A stretch of DNA of 64,000 bases from Hippopus hippopus (GCA_946811185.2 OX328109.1:29806129-29870128), one strand, 5' to 3'. Shown: positions 10,506 to 23,412, numbered from the stretch's first letter. The notes: a model not told the origin generated them from the sequence alone. A program made the numbers and translations.

Positions 10506-12775
10506 AAAATAATAGTGCAATTATAGTGGAAAAGAACCATAACTCTACCTCATGCTGTCTTTGAGTTATTTCCCTTTGATCGTCATTTTTACAGCACTTT
10601 CTGCTTGTCCGGCATAGAACTTTGTCATCTCTAGTCTGAACATCTTCAGATTTAGTATGCATGATTGTTGAAAAATTATGGAGTGCAGTGCACAAGAACC
10701 ATAACTCTTCCTAGCATGAATTTTCAGTTATTCCCCCTTTGATTCTCATTTTTATAGCATTTCTTGCTTGTCCAGAGCATAACTTTGTCATCTTAAGTAG
10801 GAATGACTTGAAATATGGTATGCTTATTTGTTGCAATATTTGGAAGTGCAGTGCACAAGAATTGTAACTCTACCTTGTGCTGTCTTTGAGTTATTTCCCT
10901 TTGATCGTTATTTTTACAGCATTTAGTGCTTGTCTGGAATAGAACTTTGTCATCTCAAGTCAGATCGACTTCAAACTTGGTATGCACGATTGTTGAAAAA
11001 TTACAGAGTGCAGTACACAAAAACAATAACTCTTCCTAGAACGAATTTTGAGTTATCCCCCTTTGATCTTCATTTTTATAGCATTTCTTGCTTGTCCGGA
11101 GCATAACTTTGTCATCTTAAGTAGGAATGACTTGAAATATGGTATGCTTATTTGTTGCAATATTTGGAAGTGCAGTGCGCAAGAATTGTAATCCTACCTC
11201 GTGCTGTCTTTGAGTTATTTCCCTTTGATCGTCATTTTTACAGCATTTAGTGCTTGTCTGGAATAGAACTTTGTCATCTGAAGTCAGAACGACTTCAAAC
11301 TTGGTATGCATGATTGTTGAAAAATTACAGAGTGCAGTACACAAGAACAATAACTCTTCCTAGCACGAATTTTGAGTTATCCCCCTTTAATCTTCATTTT
11401 TATAGCATTTCTTGCTTTTCCGGAGCATAACTTTGTCATCTGAAGTAGGAATGACTTGAAATATGGTATGCTTATTTGTTGCAATATTTGGAAGTGCAGT
11501 GCGCAAGAATTGTAACTCTACCCCATGCTGTCTTTGAGCTATTTCCCTTTGATCGTCATTTTTACAGCAATTAGTGCTTGTCTGAAATAGAACTTTGTCA
11601 TCTCAAGTCAGAACGACTTCAAACTTGGTATGCATGATTGTTGAAAAATTACAGAGTGCAGTACACAAGAACAATAACTCTTCCTAGCACGTATTTTGAG
11701 TTATCCCCCTTTGATCTTCATTTTTATAGCATTTCTTGCTTGTCCGGAGCATAACTTTGTCATCTTAAGTAGGAATGACTTGAAATATGGTATGCTTATT
11801 TGTTGCAATATTTGGAAGTGCAGTGCGCAAGAATTGTAACTCTACCCTGTGCTGTCTTTGAGTTATTTCCCTTTGATTGTCATTTTTACAGCATTTAGTG
11901 CTTGTCTGGAATAGAACTTTGTCATCTCAAGTCAGAAAGACTTCAAACTTGGTATGAATGATTGTTGAAAAATTACAGAGTGCAGTACACAAGAACAATA
12001 ACTCTTCCTAGCACGTATTTTGAGTTATCCCCCTTTGATCTTCATTTTTATAGCATTTCTTGCTTTTCCGGAGCATAAGTTTGTCATCTGAAGTAGGAAT
12101 GACTTGAAATATGGTATGCTTATTTGTTGCATTATTTGGAAGTGCAGTGCGCAAGAATTGTAATTCTACCTTGTGCTGTCTTTGAGTTATTTCCCTTTGA
12201 TCGTCATTTTTACAGCATTTAGTGCTTGTCCGGAATATAACTGTCATCTCAAGACAGAACAACTTCAAACTTGGTATGCATGCTTGTTGCAATATTACGG
12301 AACTGCGCAAGAACAATAACTTTACCTAGTGCGGATTTTCAGTAATTCCATTTTGATCTTCATTTTTACAGTATTTCTTGCTTGTCCGGAAGGGAATTTT
12401 GTCACCTCAAGTCAAATTGACTTGAGACTTGGTAAACATGTTTGTTGCAGTTACGAAAAGTACGTTGCACTGGAGCCGTAACCTTACCTAATGCCCTTTT
12501 GGAATTATTCCCTATTCATTTTTTGTTTTTTACAGCTTTTCGTGCTTCTCTACTATATATAACTTTGTCTTTTCATGTTGGAATGACCTGAAACTTTATG
12601 TGCATGTTTCCTTAACATTAGAGGAGACATTCATGCCTATTTCGATCACTTACATGATTTATGCTGCATTACTATTTACCTCTACCTGCCCTTTAGGATT
12701 ATTATCCCCCCTCGACAACTGGCCATGGGACGGGCGTATCTTGCGACAATTTGCCGCTCTTGTCTCAACAATGTT
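10506..12775 (-). mobile_element. Composite repeat copy 1 with dimeric satellite array, truncated
   Basis: Read on the minus strand it begins at about 12775 (CAAGAGCGGCAAATTGTCGC, GGGGGGATAATAATCC). It then enters an array in which two related monomers of about 162 bp alternate. The landmark GCTGTCTTTGAGTTATTTCC recurs near 10554, 10879, 11202, 11528, 11850 and 12176, a period of about 324 bp. Each monomer contains AACTTTGTCATC and CCCTTTGATC-type phrases. The far end is lost where the array meets a family B fragment. The same unit in opposite orientation is at 26790-31204. Confidence 0.75.
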
Positions 12776-12784
12776 TTGTACTCT

Positions 12785-12985
12785 TTAACTCTTACCCAGC
12801 TAAAAAATTTAAGCCGATAGTAAAAACCTGTACAATGCTATTTCAAACTTTTTTTGGGCAGAAAAATACATCCTTATCAGACAGTGTAGATCCAAGATTT
12901 TGACTGCATATTCTGAGCAGTCTGATCTTGATCTATACTGTTCGCAAAAGGTCAGTGAGTTGCACTTAGCAGCCTCAGGGTTAAA
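12785..12985. repeat. Family C MITE
   Basis: Ends TTAACTCTTACCCAGCTAAA and TTAGCAGCCTCAGGGTTAAA. The inverted middle pairs CAGACAGTGTAGATCCAAGA with TCTTGATCTATACTGTTCGC. Confidence 0.6.
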
Positions 12986-13069
12986 ACGGAAGTCCAAGCT
13001 GTATTTCATCTGTTGTCTGCAAATACTTTTAGATTTGATAAGTCCAAAATTTTGTCGCTTTGTATAGAC

Positions 13070-13672
13070 AACACTTTACCACACAATCCTGAGTTTAACA
13101 ACCCTACAGAAGAAGGCTTTTCAAAACATTGTGGGAAAGAGAGAAAATGCAGCATTTTCTCCTTGTCCCACAATGTTTTCTACCATATCAAAGACGGAAA
13201 TCATCATTTTAACTACATTTATTTTGTTGTCTGCAAATGCTTTCAGCTTGGTCGAGTCCAGAATTATGTTGTTTCGTAATGAGTTAATGGCTTGAGCAAT
13301 GTTGAAAATGAAGAGAACTCATAAAACAGAAGGGTTTATCTGAAAAAGAAAGTTTTCTGTTTGAAACATACCACTAAAATAAATTACAGAAATTAAATCC
13401 CAAGGTTTATCTCCCATTCTTGCATAGGTTTTTTTTTTTTTCACTTTACCCTGTACCAAACAGTCCCAAGTTTTAACGACCCTGAAACCAAAGGATTTTG
13501 AAATGAAAACATTATGAGAAAAGGAGAATATGCTGGTAAGCAGCATTTTCTCTTTTTCCCATAATGTTTTCTACTTAGCTAAAGCCTAACATTTTAGCAA
13601 CATTTAATTTGTCGTCTGCAAATGCTTCCAAGTTGGACCAGTCTAAATAGTTGTCATTTGGTAACAAGTTAA
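13070..13672. repeat. Two family A MITEs, short arm first
   Basis: 13070-13286 has a shortened hairpin lacking the CTGGT tip. 13443-13672 is complete, with its hairpin at about 13508-13565. Confidence 0.65.
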
Positions 13673-13878
13673 AATTTGACTAGAACAATTGTTTCTTTGT
13701 GTTCTTTATCTCATTGTAGATGTTTAATATGTGGCAATGTTGAAATGAGTGAAATTAGTTTGTGCATATCATCTCTATTTTTCTCGTACAATGTACTTAG
13801 GTTGTAACAAAGGTGCCAAAGTAAGGTCATTGAATATGCAAATGTCTCAGTTTAATTTTGTCATACAATACATAGCCA

Positions 13879-14150
13879 GTGATAGCCTAGCTCAGTGGTT
13901 AGCATATCTGACTCGCGACATGGTGGTTGTGAGTTCGATACCCTGTTGAGGCAAACTTTCTTTCCTAATTTTTTTTGCCTGTCACCTCTGATGCATGTGA
14001 GAAAAGTATTCAATGACTTGGAAAGAAAGTTTTGTCAGTACTGGTGTAAGAAAGGTAGAAAACACATGTGTAGGTGCACTGATTGCCATGATATGACTGA
14101 CGGTGTTCCAACGGCTTTAAACTCCAATGTAATTAATCAAGATAGCCAGG
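13879..14150 (+). mobile_element. tRNA-derived SINE
   Basis: The RNA polymerase III A box is TAGCTCAGTGGTTAG (13888-13902) and the B box GAGTTCGATACCC (13931-13943), at tRNA spacing. The body GGTGCACTGATTGCCATGATA, near 14071, is shared with the other SINEs of the window. It lacks tRNA 3' structure, so it is not a functional tRNA gene. Confidence 0.7.
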
Positions 14151-14284
14151 GATAAAGACATTTTGCAATCCTGTACCTTTGTGTTACAGGGGTTGTATTT
14201 ATTATATACATAGGTATTCCATGTACAAACTATTTTTTTGTACATTTATTTCAGAGGATCCATGTTATTTTTGATCAGCATCTA

Positions 14285-15992
14285 GCCCTTCACTGAAAAA
14301 AGCCAAATTTTAACAACTAGAGGGAAGTTTTAGAAAATATTGTGGGAGAAGGAGAAAATGCTGTTTACCTGCATTTTCTCTATTTCCCACTATGCCTTCT
14401 ACCCTTTCAAAGACCAATACCTTTAGTTGAACCACATTAAATCTGTCATCTGTACATGCTTTCAATTTAGACAAGTCAAAATTTGTGACATCTAGTACAA
14501 TGTTTTTTTGTATAGGTATTACATTCCATTTTTGTACCTGCATTTCAGAGGGTCTGTTTTTTTGTATCACTATCTAATCTAAAACATGCTTTGATAATAA
14601 TAAACATGCAATACCAAATAAAAACTTTTTATAACACATTTGGTTTTACAATTTCATTTAAACCATATCCAGAGGCTCAGGATATAATGACAGTTGGATA
14701 TCTCTTATTAGCTCATCTGTTTTTGAAGAAATTGTCCAGGTATTGTCGTAGTTCTGGCGTGGTAGCCAACATCTGCATCGTTGTCATGAAAAAACTTTGA
14801 CATTTTGTAATATCTCCGTTATTACTGATATTTCATTCTAACTCAGACAAGTTGTTAACAATCAAAAGGTGACCTCCATATAACATGGGTAGATAATCAT
14901 CAAAGTATTTTTGACTCAGTTATGCCCCTTTTTTCAACTTAGAATTTCCACTAAAACTAAGCAACTGCAGTGGAGCATTGGCACCAGCATGCTTTGCTCT
15001 TGTTATGTTTCACTTGTGATATAAGAATGTCATGAACATTTAAAGAGAAAAGTCTGACTAGAATATGACTGCAAACTTCATAAAAGTCAATATAACAACA
15101 TCTTACTAAATTTTTGTCATAAAGAAAGAACAAATTTATATATCTGTTGATAGCTTTACCATAGAAAACATGTTTTTCTTTTCTTCTAACATGTTAAAAT
15201 TCCATGAACCCTTTAACACACTGAGTTCAATCAACCCTGAAGAAAGCTTTTAAAAATCATTGTGGGAAAAGGAGAAAATGCTGATAAACAGCATTTTCTC
15301 CTTTTCCCACAATGTTACCTACCCTATCGAAGGCAGATTTCATTTTAGTTACATTCAAGAAATTGTCTGCAAATCCTTTCAGTATTGTCAAGTACAAATT
15401 TTTGTCATTTGGTAAAGAGTTAAAACTATACATATGTCACCAACACAGATGGCCCACCTCTCCGCCGCAAGCACTGCGACCTTGACCTTTGAGCAGGAGA
15501 CATGGATTTGCACACAACACCTCGTCTATCCATGGTGATCATTTGTGCTAAATTTTTTCAGAATCATACCATGTACCCTAAAGTTATTTGCCGGACACAA
15601 AAATCACTGTTTACCAAAAACACACATACAGATATAAAATTATATGCCTCCCTCCCCTACTATCAATGCAGAGGCATAAAAAGGGCTTATTGATCTCCTT
15701 TGACTTGCATTGCATCAAATTCATGAAAATTGTGGAAACCACAATGTTATTCTTTGGACTGAAAACAACAGCAAAGAATCCAGTTCTAACAACACAGTCC
15801 TAAAAATGAAGACTTTTGAAAACATTGTGGAAAAAGGAGAAAATGCGGATGAACAGTATTTTCTCCTTTTCCCACAATACCTTTTTACCCTTTTCAAAGC
15901 TGAATAAAGTCATTTGAGCCACATTTAGCTTGTGGTTTTCAACTGCTTTCAATACGGTTGAGTCTAAAATTTTGTCATTGGGTAAAAGGTTT
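14285..15992. repeat. Three family A MITEs, short arm first, with unrelated spacer
   Basis: Copies lie at 14285-14490, 15205-15422 (perfect-looking hairpin AAAATGCTGATAAACAGCAT) and 15785-15992. The spacer at 14500-15200 holds a dispersed repeat (GTATTTTTGACTCAGTTATG) also found near 5785 and 56705, and no gene I can support. Confidence 0.6.
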
Positions 15993-15999
15993 ACAATTT

Positions 16000-16319
16000 T
16001 TTCTCTCACTTTTTGTAAGTCATACAAAGACAAAGACAAGAATAAGGCCAACTTTTCACAAGATTTTCAATTTATTTATTCAATCTGTACAAGGCATCTT
16101 CATTATAAAGAAGAAAAAAAGGACAAACACAAAGTATTCTACGTAATCTATGATAAAAATACATATCCATTGTCAAAAGACCCAGAAGTAATACAGCAAC
16201 ATTATGAATGCATCAAAGCATTGAAATGCCATTCCATTCCTATATGTGTCAAACCTGTACAGCAATAATTCTGTTGAAGCCTTATTGTTTAATAACTAAC
16301 ATTTACAGCCTTTGATTCA
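16000..16319. other. Spacer without a supported gene
   Basis: An open stretch reads toward VFYVIYDKNTYPLSKDPEVI near 16130-16190 on the plus strand. It has no start context, splice signals or family resemblance I can defend, and the region is low-complexity AAAG-rich DNA. Confidence 0.3.
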
Positions 16320-17795
16320 TTAACCTTTTCTCAAACGCAAATTTTAGATACTTCCAAATTTAAAATATGTATATAAATGAGCTAAAGTTCTCTGATAGGA
16401 TAAAAAAACATTGTGGGAAAACAAAAAAAAAATTATAACAAGCAATTTCTTCTTTTGCCGCAATGTTTTCAAAAGCTCTCTTTCCCAGATTGTTGAAATA
16501 CTGGATAGTCTGGTGAAGGGCTGACTCTTTACAATATAGTAAATTCTAAACTTTTCCATATTGAATGCATTTGAAAACCTAGATTTGAGACTTTGTCAAG
16601 GCAGAAAACATTGCTTGAAAAGAAGAAAATACTGGTTACCTTCACTTTTTCCATTTTTATATTATTTTCAAAAGCCATTTTCCTCTGGGTTCCATGTGAT
16701 CATTTTTTTTGTGCGTGTGTGATTTTGCACTTGGGTAAAGGGTATATATACAAAGAAAAGTTTTCATCCCTCTGTGTGAGACAGCTTTCAGAATAATGTG
16801 GGAAAAAGAGAAATGGCTTGTTACAAACAAGTGCTTCTTTTCCCAACATGTTTTTCTGTATCATTACAAAAGTGCATATTCCTTGCCTTCGAATATTTCT
16901 ATTAGCATTGGGATGCAATCTACTACTCAACAAAAAGTCAGACTTGTCCAAATCAAAAACATTGCAAATGACAAATGTCACTCAACTAATGAAGGTTATC
17001 CTTGAAAGTGTGGAAAAACAATGTAAGAATAGGAGAATTTGCTTGCTCAGAACATTTTCCCCTATTCATGACAATTTCAAAAGCCCTTTTTCTCAGAGGC
17101 ATGCACGCATGGGATTGGTTTGTAAGGCAGTACATTAAACATAAATGCAAAAGAATATCATCTACAGTAATTTTTATAGAAGAACCATTCACATAACCAG
17201 CTTCTTTTCCAAGCTAGTGAAATAAACTTCATTTGTATTCTTTCATTTGAACCACGGCAGCATGAAATACTAGTATTGGCAACAATTACGTACTTGCTGT
17301 TAGCTCTTTACCAAACAACAAAATTCTAGACTTGTCCCAACTGAAAGTATTTGCTGACAACATAAATGAAAAATGAATTTTTTTGTTGGAAAGATAGAAA
17401 ACATTGTTGGAAAAGGAGAAAATGGTTGTTATCAGCAATTTCTTCTTTACCACAACGTTTTCATAAGCCTTTTCCTTGGGTGGTCATTAAAACTTGTGAT
17501 TGTGTAGTTAAAGGTTAAATGATCCTATACCACAAAATCCCCAGTTTCAACTGAGGAAGAAGGCTTTTGAAAATATTGTGGGAAATGAAAAAATGCTGGT
17601 AACCTGAATTTTTTCCCCTTCCCACACTTCTTTAAAAGAACTACAGCTTATTTGTACCAGTTTTGAAAGGTAGAAACCATTATGAAAAAGGAGAAAATGC
17701 TGGTTACGAACATTTTTACCTTTTCTTGTGCTGTTTTCAAAATCCTTATTTCCTAGGTTTGTGAAAATACAGGATCATTTGTTATAGGTTTAATT
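16320..17795. repeat. Run of six degenerate family A MITEs
   Basis: Pieces are recognisable at 16320-16523, 16522-16743, 16770-16870, 16930-17105, 17301-17517 (the best preserved: CTTTACCAAACAACAAAATT, hairpin 17400-17462), 17521-17640 and 17660-17795. Most hairpins no longer pair fully, so these look older than the copies near 23.5 or 46.8 kb. Confidence 0.6.
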
Positions 17796-17799
17796 CATT

Positions 17800-18057
17800 T
17801 CCTTTTCCATTTCTACTAAAAGAAATTTGAAACAAGCAATCTGATTCGTGAAGACAAAAAATGTTAAGCGATCTAAGATAACTAGTCTTGCAATTTAGAA
17901 TTAGAACAATATTTAGCACTTTTGATAAATACAGATTCTGGCATAGAAAGTAGCCTGAGTCTGAGCTTGCATGTCGATGCAAGCGAATCCTTTTCTGACA
18001 CATACATGCATTTCTTTCACAGCTTAACTTTATACAGAGATACATGGTGCTGATAAT
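17800..18057. other. Short spacer, nothing recognised
   Basis: AT-rich; only a palindromic GCTTGCATGTCGATGCAAGC at 17967-17986 stands out. No coding signal. Confidence 0.3.
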
Positions 18058-18389
18058 TATTAGAATCTATTATGAAATGATCCTGTGTTTTTTCAACCCT
18101 GAAGAAGACCTATGAAAATGATACAGAAAAGAAAAAATGGCTAGCATCCAGCATTTTCTCCCTTTATGGACTAGTCAAAAATTACGTTATCTTGTAAAGA
18201 TTAAGTCTAAAAATGTCAGTTATACAGTCAATACAACAGTACTCCTATAATGTCATGGGGTATCTACAGAACATGTATGATATAATGAGTGAAAATTAAA
18301 CAAGAAAAATAACACTCCAATTCAATACAGCTAGTCAAATATACATATACAATCATGGCTGTTTACTTTATGACTATATCAAGCGAATT

Positions 18390-19110
18390 CAATTCTTCAC
18401 CAGACAATCCCATATCTTAACTACCCTGAAGATTTCCAAAACATTGTAGAACTAGAGGCGCTTGAGCACCTGTATCGCTCCACAGGCCTGATATTTCTAT
18501 AATGGCGAAAGGAAGTTTTTAACAATTAGCATTCAATCCTGCATTTTAGCTCACTGAAGAAACAATTTGGTAGACAACCACCATAGGAACTTACCTGCAA
18601 AACAACAATGAAATCCAATGAATAGTTTTAGAGAAGAAATTTTTCAAAGATTTTACTTTATACCATAAAAGGAAAATGAGTCTCCCATAAAAGCCATGTT
18701 TTTTGACAGATCTTTTTTTTTTTTAAGGAATTCTGTAAACCTGTATCTAAGGAACATTCCTGCACAATTATTTGAAGGAATTTGAAAGAGGACCACCAAA
18801 GGAACATTCCTGTGAAATTTGGTAAAAATCCAGTCAATAGTTTCTGAGGAGAAGTTTTTTAAAGAAAAAGTTTACGGACGCACGCACGGACGAACGGACG
18901 GACGGACGGACGCACGACGGACACAACGCCATGACAATAGCTCTCTGGCCTTCGGCCAGTGGAGCTAAAAAGGACAAAATGTTGAAAAGCACAATGTTTT
19001 CTAACCTCTTAAAGACAAATACCACTTCTTGAGCCACATTTAGTTTGCCATCTGCAAATGTTTTCAATTTGGACACAGTGAAAATTATTTTCTTTGATAA
19101 AGATTTTTAC
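18390..19110. repeat. Family A MITE interrupted by a 0.5 kb insertion
   Basis: The left arm at 18390-18450 (TTCACCAGACAATCCCATAT) stops at the insert. The right arm resumes at about 18972 (GCACAATGTTTTC, then CATCTGCAAATGTTTTCAAT). A separate decayed copy lies at 18058-18205. Confidence 0.65.
18451..18970 (+). mobile_element. 0.5 kb composite repeat ending in hairpin plus GAGCTAAAA
   Basis: Starts ACTAGAGGCGCTTGAGCACC. It contains CATTCCTGTGAAATTTGG-type internal repeats and a GGAC/GCAC microsatellite (about 18874-18920). It ends with the hairpin CTGGCCTTCGGCCAG (18946-18960), then TGGAGCTAAAA. Start and end resemble the larger composites at 28154 and 26790. Confidence 0.6.
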
Positions 19111-19159
19111 AAGCAGTCATTTTCAGATTTACTTTGTTCACTTTCATATGTTTCCTAAC

Positions 19160-19643
19160 CTCCTTACAAGACCATAAAATAGGTTTGTTCATTTTGAAAT
19201 CATTTGTGGATGACAAATGTGGCTCAAATCATGAAATTTTTTTCTAAAGAGGTAGAAACTAGAATACATTGTGGGAAAAAGATAAATTGCTGGTAACCAG
19301 CCTTTTCTGCTTTTTTCTAAAGTCTTTATCATTAGGGCTATTAAAACTCGGGATTGTTTGGTAAAGGGATAAATGTAAACTAAATGACATGAAAATGGTA
19401 ATTTTATATATCCTAACATGCTTATTAACCCTTTACCAATCAACCCCGAGTTTTATTGACCCTGAAAAATTAGGCTTTTGAAAACATTTTGGGAAAAGGA
19501 GAAAATGCTGTTAACCAATATTTTCTCCTTTTCCTAAACGTTTTCTGCCATTTCAGTCATGTCTTATTTTTAAACCTTATGAACAATGTCATCTGCAAAT
19601 TGTTTTAAAATTGACAAGTCTAAATGTTTGTTGTCCAGTAAAA
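19160..19643. repeat. Two family A MITEs
   Basis: 19160-19372 (long arm first, hairpin 19272-19315 partly degraded) and 19426-19643 (short arm first, starting TTAACCCTTTACCAATCAA). Confidence 0.6.
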
Positions 19644-19927
19644 CATTATCAATGAATAATATGAAGTATGAGTTTTATGCATGTGCATTTTTCAAGTAAG
19701 ATCCAAGTGTAACTTCACACAATCAGCAACAAAGTCGGTATGTCAACAAATTGCAAAGCCTTGCCAGTAAACACTTAATGATAGTGTTCATGAATAACAT
19801 AATATAGACACTAGATCTTAAATACTTTTCCATGTATAACATGCAAAAAAAATGACCTTCACAATATAATGACTGTGATATACAGTCAGATTATCATCTT
19901 GATAAATTATGTGACATCATCAGTACA

Positions 19928-20430
19928 TGAGCCATGTGCTGTAAAAAAGGAGTTTAATGCATCTGCAAAAGTGTTTATCCTGGTAGGCCTGTGCAGTCCA
20001 CCTGGGTCAATATTTTTTGCCAATGGCTACTTTCAAAGGACTATTCTACCGCATCATTAAGCCAGTATTTAAGACAAAACTAATCTTGACAATAAAACAA
20101 CTCGCTTGGTATAATATATTTTGAAGATACATTAAAACACCCATTTCCCCGTGGACTTATTACATATGAGCCATGCTCTGGCAAAAGGGGGCTTAATGCA
20201 TCTCAGTGATGCGTGATTTCAAGCAAGCCACCACATAAGTATGGATCCATATATAGCCACTTTTTTTAACAACCGACTTAATCATTAAGTACACCAATCC
20301 TTTCACATGCAGAAAATTGACCAATAGCGAAAAGTTTCGGCCCAGGTCAGCCTGCGTGGACTGCGCAGGCTGACCTGGGTCGATACTTTTCGCAGATGCA
20401 TTAAGCCCCCTTTTCACAGAGCATGGCTCA
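19928..20430. repeat. Family B MITEs: one half copy and one full copy
   Basis: 19928-20066 is a 5' half. 20167-20430 is complete at 264 bp: ends TGAGCCATGCTCTGGCAAAA and CACAGAGCATGGCTCA. The internal inverted pair runs CCAGGTCAGCCTGCGTGGAC / TGCGCAGGCTGACCTGG. This is the reference copy for the family in this window. Confidence 0.75.
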
Positions 20431-20814
20431 TATTTTCTTAAATCCGAAATAGTCTCAGACACTGAAAAAAAGAGCAACTGCTCATACATCTGTAAATTCT
20501 TTCTAGATTTGTAACTGTAACAATAATTATTCATTCTATTGTTTAGTTAAAAACATTCAATAAGGAAAAGATTGCTACATATGAAAGTTGATGAAAAATA
20601 TACAATGAAATAAAATAGCACTCAGCAAAATAATTTATCAAATTCTATTATTTCATAATCTGACTGACTTATTGTACATACATGTGCATGTGTATGATAA
20701 CTGTCACATCATAACTCACACATACAAACTAACAGAGACTTTACTCTTTTCTTGATAAAAAATCAAGAAGAGCTACAATCAAAAACAAGTGATCAACATT
20801 CTACTATTGAATAT
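20431..20814. other. Spacer, nothing recognised
   Basis: AT-rich DNA without repeat termini or an ORF with codon structure. Confidence 0.3.
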
Positions 20815-22172
20815 TAAAAAAATTAGACTTGTCCAAATTGAAAGCATTTGCAGACGACAAATGATATTCAAGTGGTGGAATTTGTACTTTGAACGGGTGT
20901 AAATATTGTGGGGAAAGGAGAAAATGCTAGTTACCAGCACTTTTGTCTTTCCCTACAACATTTTCGAAAGCATTCTTCCTCAAGGTTGTTCAAACACGAG
21001 GACTGTTTGGTAAGGGATTAGGTTTGTTGTACGTATAGAAAGAGGGTCCCTTATGCGGGTTTTTCCATTAACACTGGTTCTCATGCTGTCTCTTCATCTA
21101 TATATCTTTCTTTATCTTGATTCTTTTTCATCACTAAGAAAATAGGTTCAAACAAAATTAATCTTTTGTGGAAGGCACATCACCTCCATAATCTTGCCCA
21201 ATTTTATCCTCAAGATATTGAATCCATTTACATACAAATATGGTTTTTTATGTGTATTAAATAAGCAAATTTTGTATTTTTTGATAGTATAAAGACATAA
21301 AACTGAGTTTCAATCCAAATATTATTATAATCACAAATGGGATAGTTGTCCTCCTCATTGAATGATCCATGCTAGAAAACTGAGAAGAAAAATATTGATA
21401 TATGTGAACAATAGAGATTGTCAACTAAACACCAGTGTGCTGACAAACTGTACATCATGCCTTATTTTTCCATATGTCCTGATGTTTTATTCCTTCACCA
21501 TATGACCCTGTGTTTTTACAGCCCCAAAGAAGACTTCTAAGGAAAGATTCAGAAAGGAAGATACCTGTTTGTTGTAAGTATTTCCTCCTTTCCCGCAATA
21601 TTCTCTACCCAATGAAGCACAATCTCATTATTTAAGCAACATGGAATCCACTGTCTGCAAATGTTTTCAATAACGACATGTTTTCAATAAGGACAATGCT
21701 ATAGTTTTGATGTCTGGCAAGAGTCTTTACCATACGACAATATTTCAGACTAGTCAAAATTCAAAGCATTTGCAGACAACAAACTAAACATGACTCAAAA
21801 ACTGAAATTCGATTTGTGAAAGGTAGAAAACATTGAGGGTACAGATGGGCAGGGGAGAAAATGTGGTTACCAGCATTTTCTCCTTTTCCCACAATGTTTT
21901 CAAAAGCCTTCTCTTTCAGGATCATTAAAAGTAAGGATTGTACGGTAAAGAGTTAACTCTTTACCAACCAATCCTGAGTTGTAATGACACTGAGCAAGAT
22001 GACTTTTGAAAACATTTTGGGGATAGGAAAAAATGTTGGTAGCCACCACTTTTTCCTTTTTCCACTATGTTTTCTACCCTTTCAAAAAGAAATTTGATCA
22101 TTTGAGGCACATCTCATTTTCAAATGCTTCGAAATCAGACAATTCTAAATGTTTGTCACTAGGTAAAGTGTA
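20815..22172. repeat. Family A MITEs: one isolated and three contiguous
   Basis: 20815-21019 has the long arm first. 21490-21722, 21721-21956 and 21953-22172 run end to end in alternating orientation, the last two sharing the TTAA at 21953-21956. The hairpin of the middle copy carries an insertion in one arm (GTACAGATGGGCAGG). Confidence 0.65.
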
Positions 22173-22803
22173 AGATAATCCTGAATGATGGATAACAGAA
22201 TCTGTATGTGGGAAAACATAGCAATACTCTAAATTAATGAACCCTACTTGATTAATTACCCAATGAACATCGATATTTTCAAAACTGCAACATACACTGT
22301 CAATCAGATATAGTTAAGCTTCAACACTATCATTACATAATCTGTACTGCTGTTTGCCAAGAAAGGGGAGGCTTATAACGTAATCAATCATCCATGCAAA
22401 GCGGGAATTGAACTCAGAATACCGAACCTTCTGGAGGCTTTTCATTCACACTGTAATCAGAAATAAACCAAATATAATATCATAATATACAGAATTATTT
22501 CACAAACAAACAAAAAAACATGATTCAAAAACTAGTACTGCATCCCTGCAGTAGTAAAGACATTGTGAAAAAAGGAGCACTTCCACATATAAAGAATTGC
22601 CCTATCTAACTGTATTTTGTACAAATTTAAAAAAATGGTATTTTCTATGTCTTAAAGTACAACTCCTTTGTGTCTCTTTAACAAGCAAGTAGTATGTTGT
22701 AGTCTCTTCAGTTTGTCTGGTATTGGGATAATAAGTCATCTAAAATGTGCCATTTTCATTGAAATTAAGGAAGGAAAACTAAAACTATTTCGACAAAACT
22801 GTA
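22173..22803. other. Spacer without gene
   Basis: No repeat terminus or credible exon recognised. AT-rich, with a short GAAAAAAGGAGCACTT family A-like trace near 22567. Confidence 0.3.
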
Positions 22804-22950
22804 TGAGCCATACTCTTTGAAAAAGGGATTCAAGGCATCTGCAAAAAAGTATCTGCACAGGCTGACCTATGTTGAAATTTTTGCCTATGGTTAATCTTCT
22901 GCATGTTCAAGGACCATTCTACCTAATGATCCAGTCCCTTGTTAGACACA
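22804..22950. repeat. Family B MITE fragment
   Basis: Starts TGAGCCATACTCTTTGAAAA; half of the palindrome (CTGCACAGGCTGACC) remains and the right half is missing. Confidence 0.6.
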
Positions 22951-23412
22951 AGAAAACCGCATGCGGATGCCAACGCTCAGCTGAAGTTGCTTGATTTTCA
23001 GTGAAAATTCAAAGTTGAAAAAGGAGCATAACTACATTAAAAATACTTCTATGGTTACCTGCCTTTGTTGTATGTGTTCCCCTTTTGATAGTGAAAAACT
23101 TGTCCAAGTTTTAAGTAAATATCTTCAACAATGACAGAGATGTTATAAAATATCAAAGTTTTTTGTACCAACTCTTTGCCAAACAACAAAATGTTTAACT
23201 TTTTGCACCATGACAACGCTAGGACTATGACAATACCATGACATTTTCTTCGAAAACATCCAAGCTAAAATTGGATTTTAAGGATCTGTTATTATGTGAT
23301 GACTTGCTCTGTATAACACATCATGAAAATGTACCAAAAACCCTTTTCCCAGTGTACGGCTCATATCTAGAAGCAAGCATGAAAACATTGTTACAAAGGC
23401 AAAATGAGCAAT

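Noticed and set aside
12008..12316. ORFs repeated through the satellite arrays (also near 10450, 11117, 27563 and 30702)
   Set aside because: The same peptide phrases recur with the tandem monomer ([10 protein letters not shown]), so they are translations of satellite DNA, not genes.
10506..12475. CRISPR-like regularly spaced repeats
   Set aside because: Monomers are contiguous and diverged with no unique spacers, in a eukaryotic genome; this is satellite DNA.
13879..13960. Possible tRNA gene
   Set aside because: A and B boxes are present, but the acceptor stem does not close and the sequence continues into a SINE body.
15930..16268. 112-codon plus-strand ORF with a plausible-looking C-terminus
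   Set aside because: It starts inside a family A MITE arm, and no splice sites, start context or recognisable domain support it.
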